DNA from: Bryobacterales bacterium
GTDB taxonomy: Bacteria; Acidobacteriota; Terriglobia; Bryobacterales; Bryobacteraceae
DNA: 6,551 nt
Reading direction: 5' to 3'
Assembly (NCBI GenBank): GCA_030838885.1
Contig: JAUZEU010000647.1
Coordinates: forward strand, 1 to 6,551
The translations under genes were made by a program, and so were the position numbers. Under the pieces are notes generated by a model. It had not been told where the DNA came from. It was given only the letters and a program-made list of their open reading frames with translations, and made no database searches. Shown piece after piece: positions 6,073-6,551 of this stretch; position 1 is the stretch's first letter; every line of letters begins with the position of its first letter.

Positions 6073-6551
6073 CTACTTACCCGAAACGTGTCCCTCGAGT
6101 GCTTCACTGAGCGATACGTGATTTGTCTCCAGCGTCTCCCCTAAGACCTGGTCGAGTGAAACCCGCGCGTGAGCATACGTCGCCAGCGCGCTGATCTCCG
6201 CCGTTTGCGCTGTGACCAGGCCGCGCTGCGCCGTAATCAAACCAGTGATGGTCGTTTTGCCGAACGCAAACTTCTCCTGCTCAGCCTTCAGGAGCTGCTC
6301 CTGCAATTCGCGGCTCTCGACCGCAATAGTGTGACGTGACCGTGCCTGCCGCAGCGCGATCACCTGATTCGAAATATCCACTGCAATCTGATTCGCATCG
6401 CGCTTCCCCTGCACCGCCGATTGCCGCAGTTGAATTTGATCGATCCCGTAATCGCCCTGCGCCTGGCGATTTCCCACGGGTGCTGAAATGCTGATCTGCG
6501 CCGATTCATTGGGAAAATTCCTCCGCAGGATCTGACCGAGTGCGGTCGCAT
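6073..6551 (-). CDS. TolC-family outer membrane efflux protein, C-terminal part (5' end beyond window)
   Basis: The frame is open from the right edge to the TAG at 6075-6073, showing the last 158 residues. A GTG at 6477 is internal, because the same frame continues upstream with TolC-like residues (ALGQILRRNFPNESAQISIS). The visible part matches the second outer-membrane-efflux repeat (PF02321). It has a beta-strand entry ending in SAPVGNRQAQGDYG, then long amphipathic helices rich in Gln, Ala and Leu. The turn KFAFGKTTITGLITAQRGLV is typical of TolC proteins, as is the closing helix ending in SLDQVLGETLE. A 17-residue polar tail follows. Such proteins form trimeric outer-membrane channels that work with an inner-membrane pump and a periplasmic adaptor, whose genes often lie upstream, here outside the window. 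The transported substrate cannot be told from this part. Confidence 0.9.
   Translation of the reverse strand, partial: ATALGQILRRNFPNESAQISISAPVGNRQAQGDYGIDQIQLRQSAVQGKRDANQIAVDISNQVIALRQARSRHTIAVESRELQEQLLKAEQEKFAFGKTTITGLITAQRGLVTAQTAEISALATYAHARVSLDQVLGETLETNHVSLSEALEGHVSGK

Noticed and set aside
6073..6477. Reading the TolC-family gene as a complete 134-residue protein from the GTG at 6477
   Set aside because: The same frame is open to the window edge and encodes TolC-like residues upstream, so the GTG is an internal Val codon of a longer gene.
6360..6551. Minus-strand frame starting at the right edge with an ATG
   Set aside because: It overlaps the TolC-family coding frame in another phase, and its product is Arg-rich with no TolC features. 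The TolC frame continues open to the edge.

Overview
The window is moderately GC-rich, densely packed bacterial chromosome. It carries a paired multi-domain planctomycete-type cytochrome (PSCyt1-PSCyt2-PSD1) gene and DUF1501 gene, plus a Tat-exported aldo/keto reductase. Such pairs are abundant in Planctomycetes, Verrucomicrobia and the Solibacter/Bryobacter branch of Acidobacteriota. The combination with a MarC gene and the protein sequence style best suggests a Solibacter-like acidobacterium. This is inference from family distribution, not from a marker gene.

Layout: (a) 1-1066, minus strand: a DUF1501 protein with a Tat-type N-terminus, cut at the left edge (355 residues visible, C-terminus missing). 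(b) 1078-4272, minus strand: a 1064-residue exported cytochrome-like protein with two CxxCH motifs. Its stop codon lies 11 nt before the DUF1501 start, so the two form a two-gene operon with the cytochrome gene first. (c) 4273-4355: an 83-bp divergent intergenic region with an interrupted inverted repeat, candidate -10 boxes in both directions and a small G/C hairpin in the cytochrome gene leader. (d) 4356-5051, plus strand: a MarC-family six-helix membrane protein. (e) 5052-5097: a short convergent gap with no convincing terminator. (f) 5098-6018, minus strand: a Tat-signal aldo/keto reductase whose usual catalytic Asp is Glu. (g) 6019-6072: a short gap. (h) 6073-6551, minus strand: the C-terminal part of a TolC-family outer-membrane efflux protein, whose 5' end lies beyond the right edge.

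Functionally, the cytochrome-like protein (Sec-type signal) and the DUF1501 protein (Tat-type signal) should both end up outside the cytoplasm. They are probably partners, but the biochemical role of this widespread pair is not established. The aldo/keto reductase is also predicted to be exported. MarC and TolC are envelope proteins with no evident link to the pair. All five genes thus point to envelope or periplasmic functions. No RNA genes, mobile elements, CRISPR arrays or long repeats were seen, and no gene-free stretch exceeds 300 bases.
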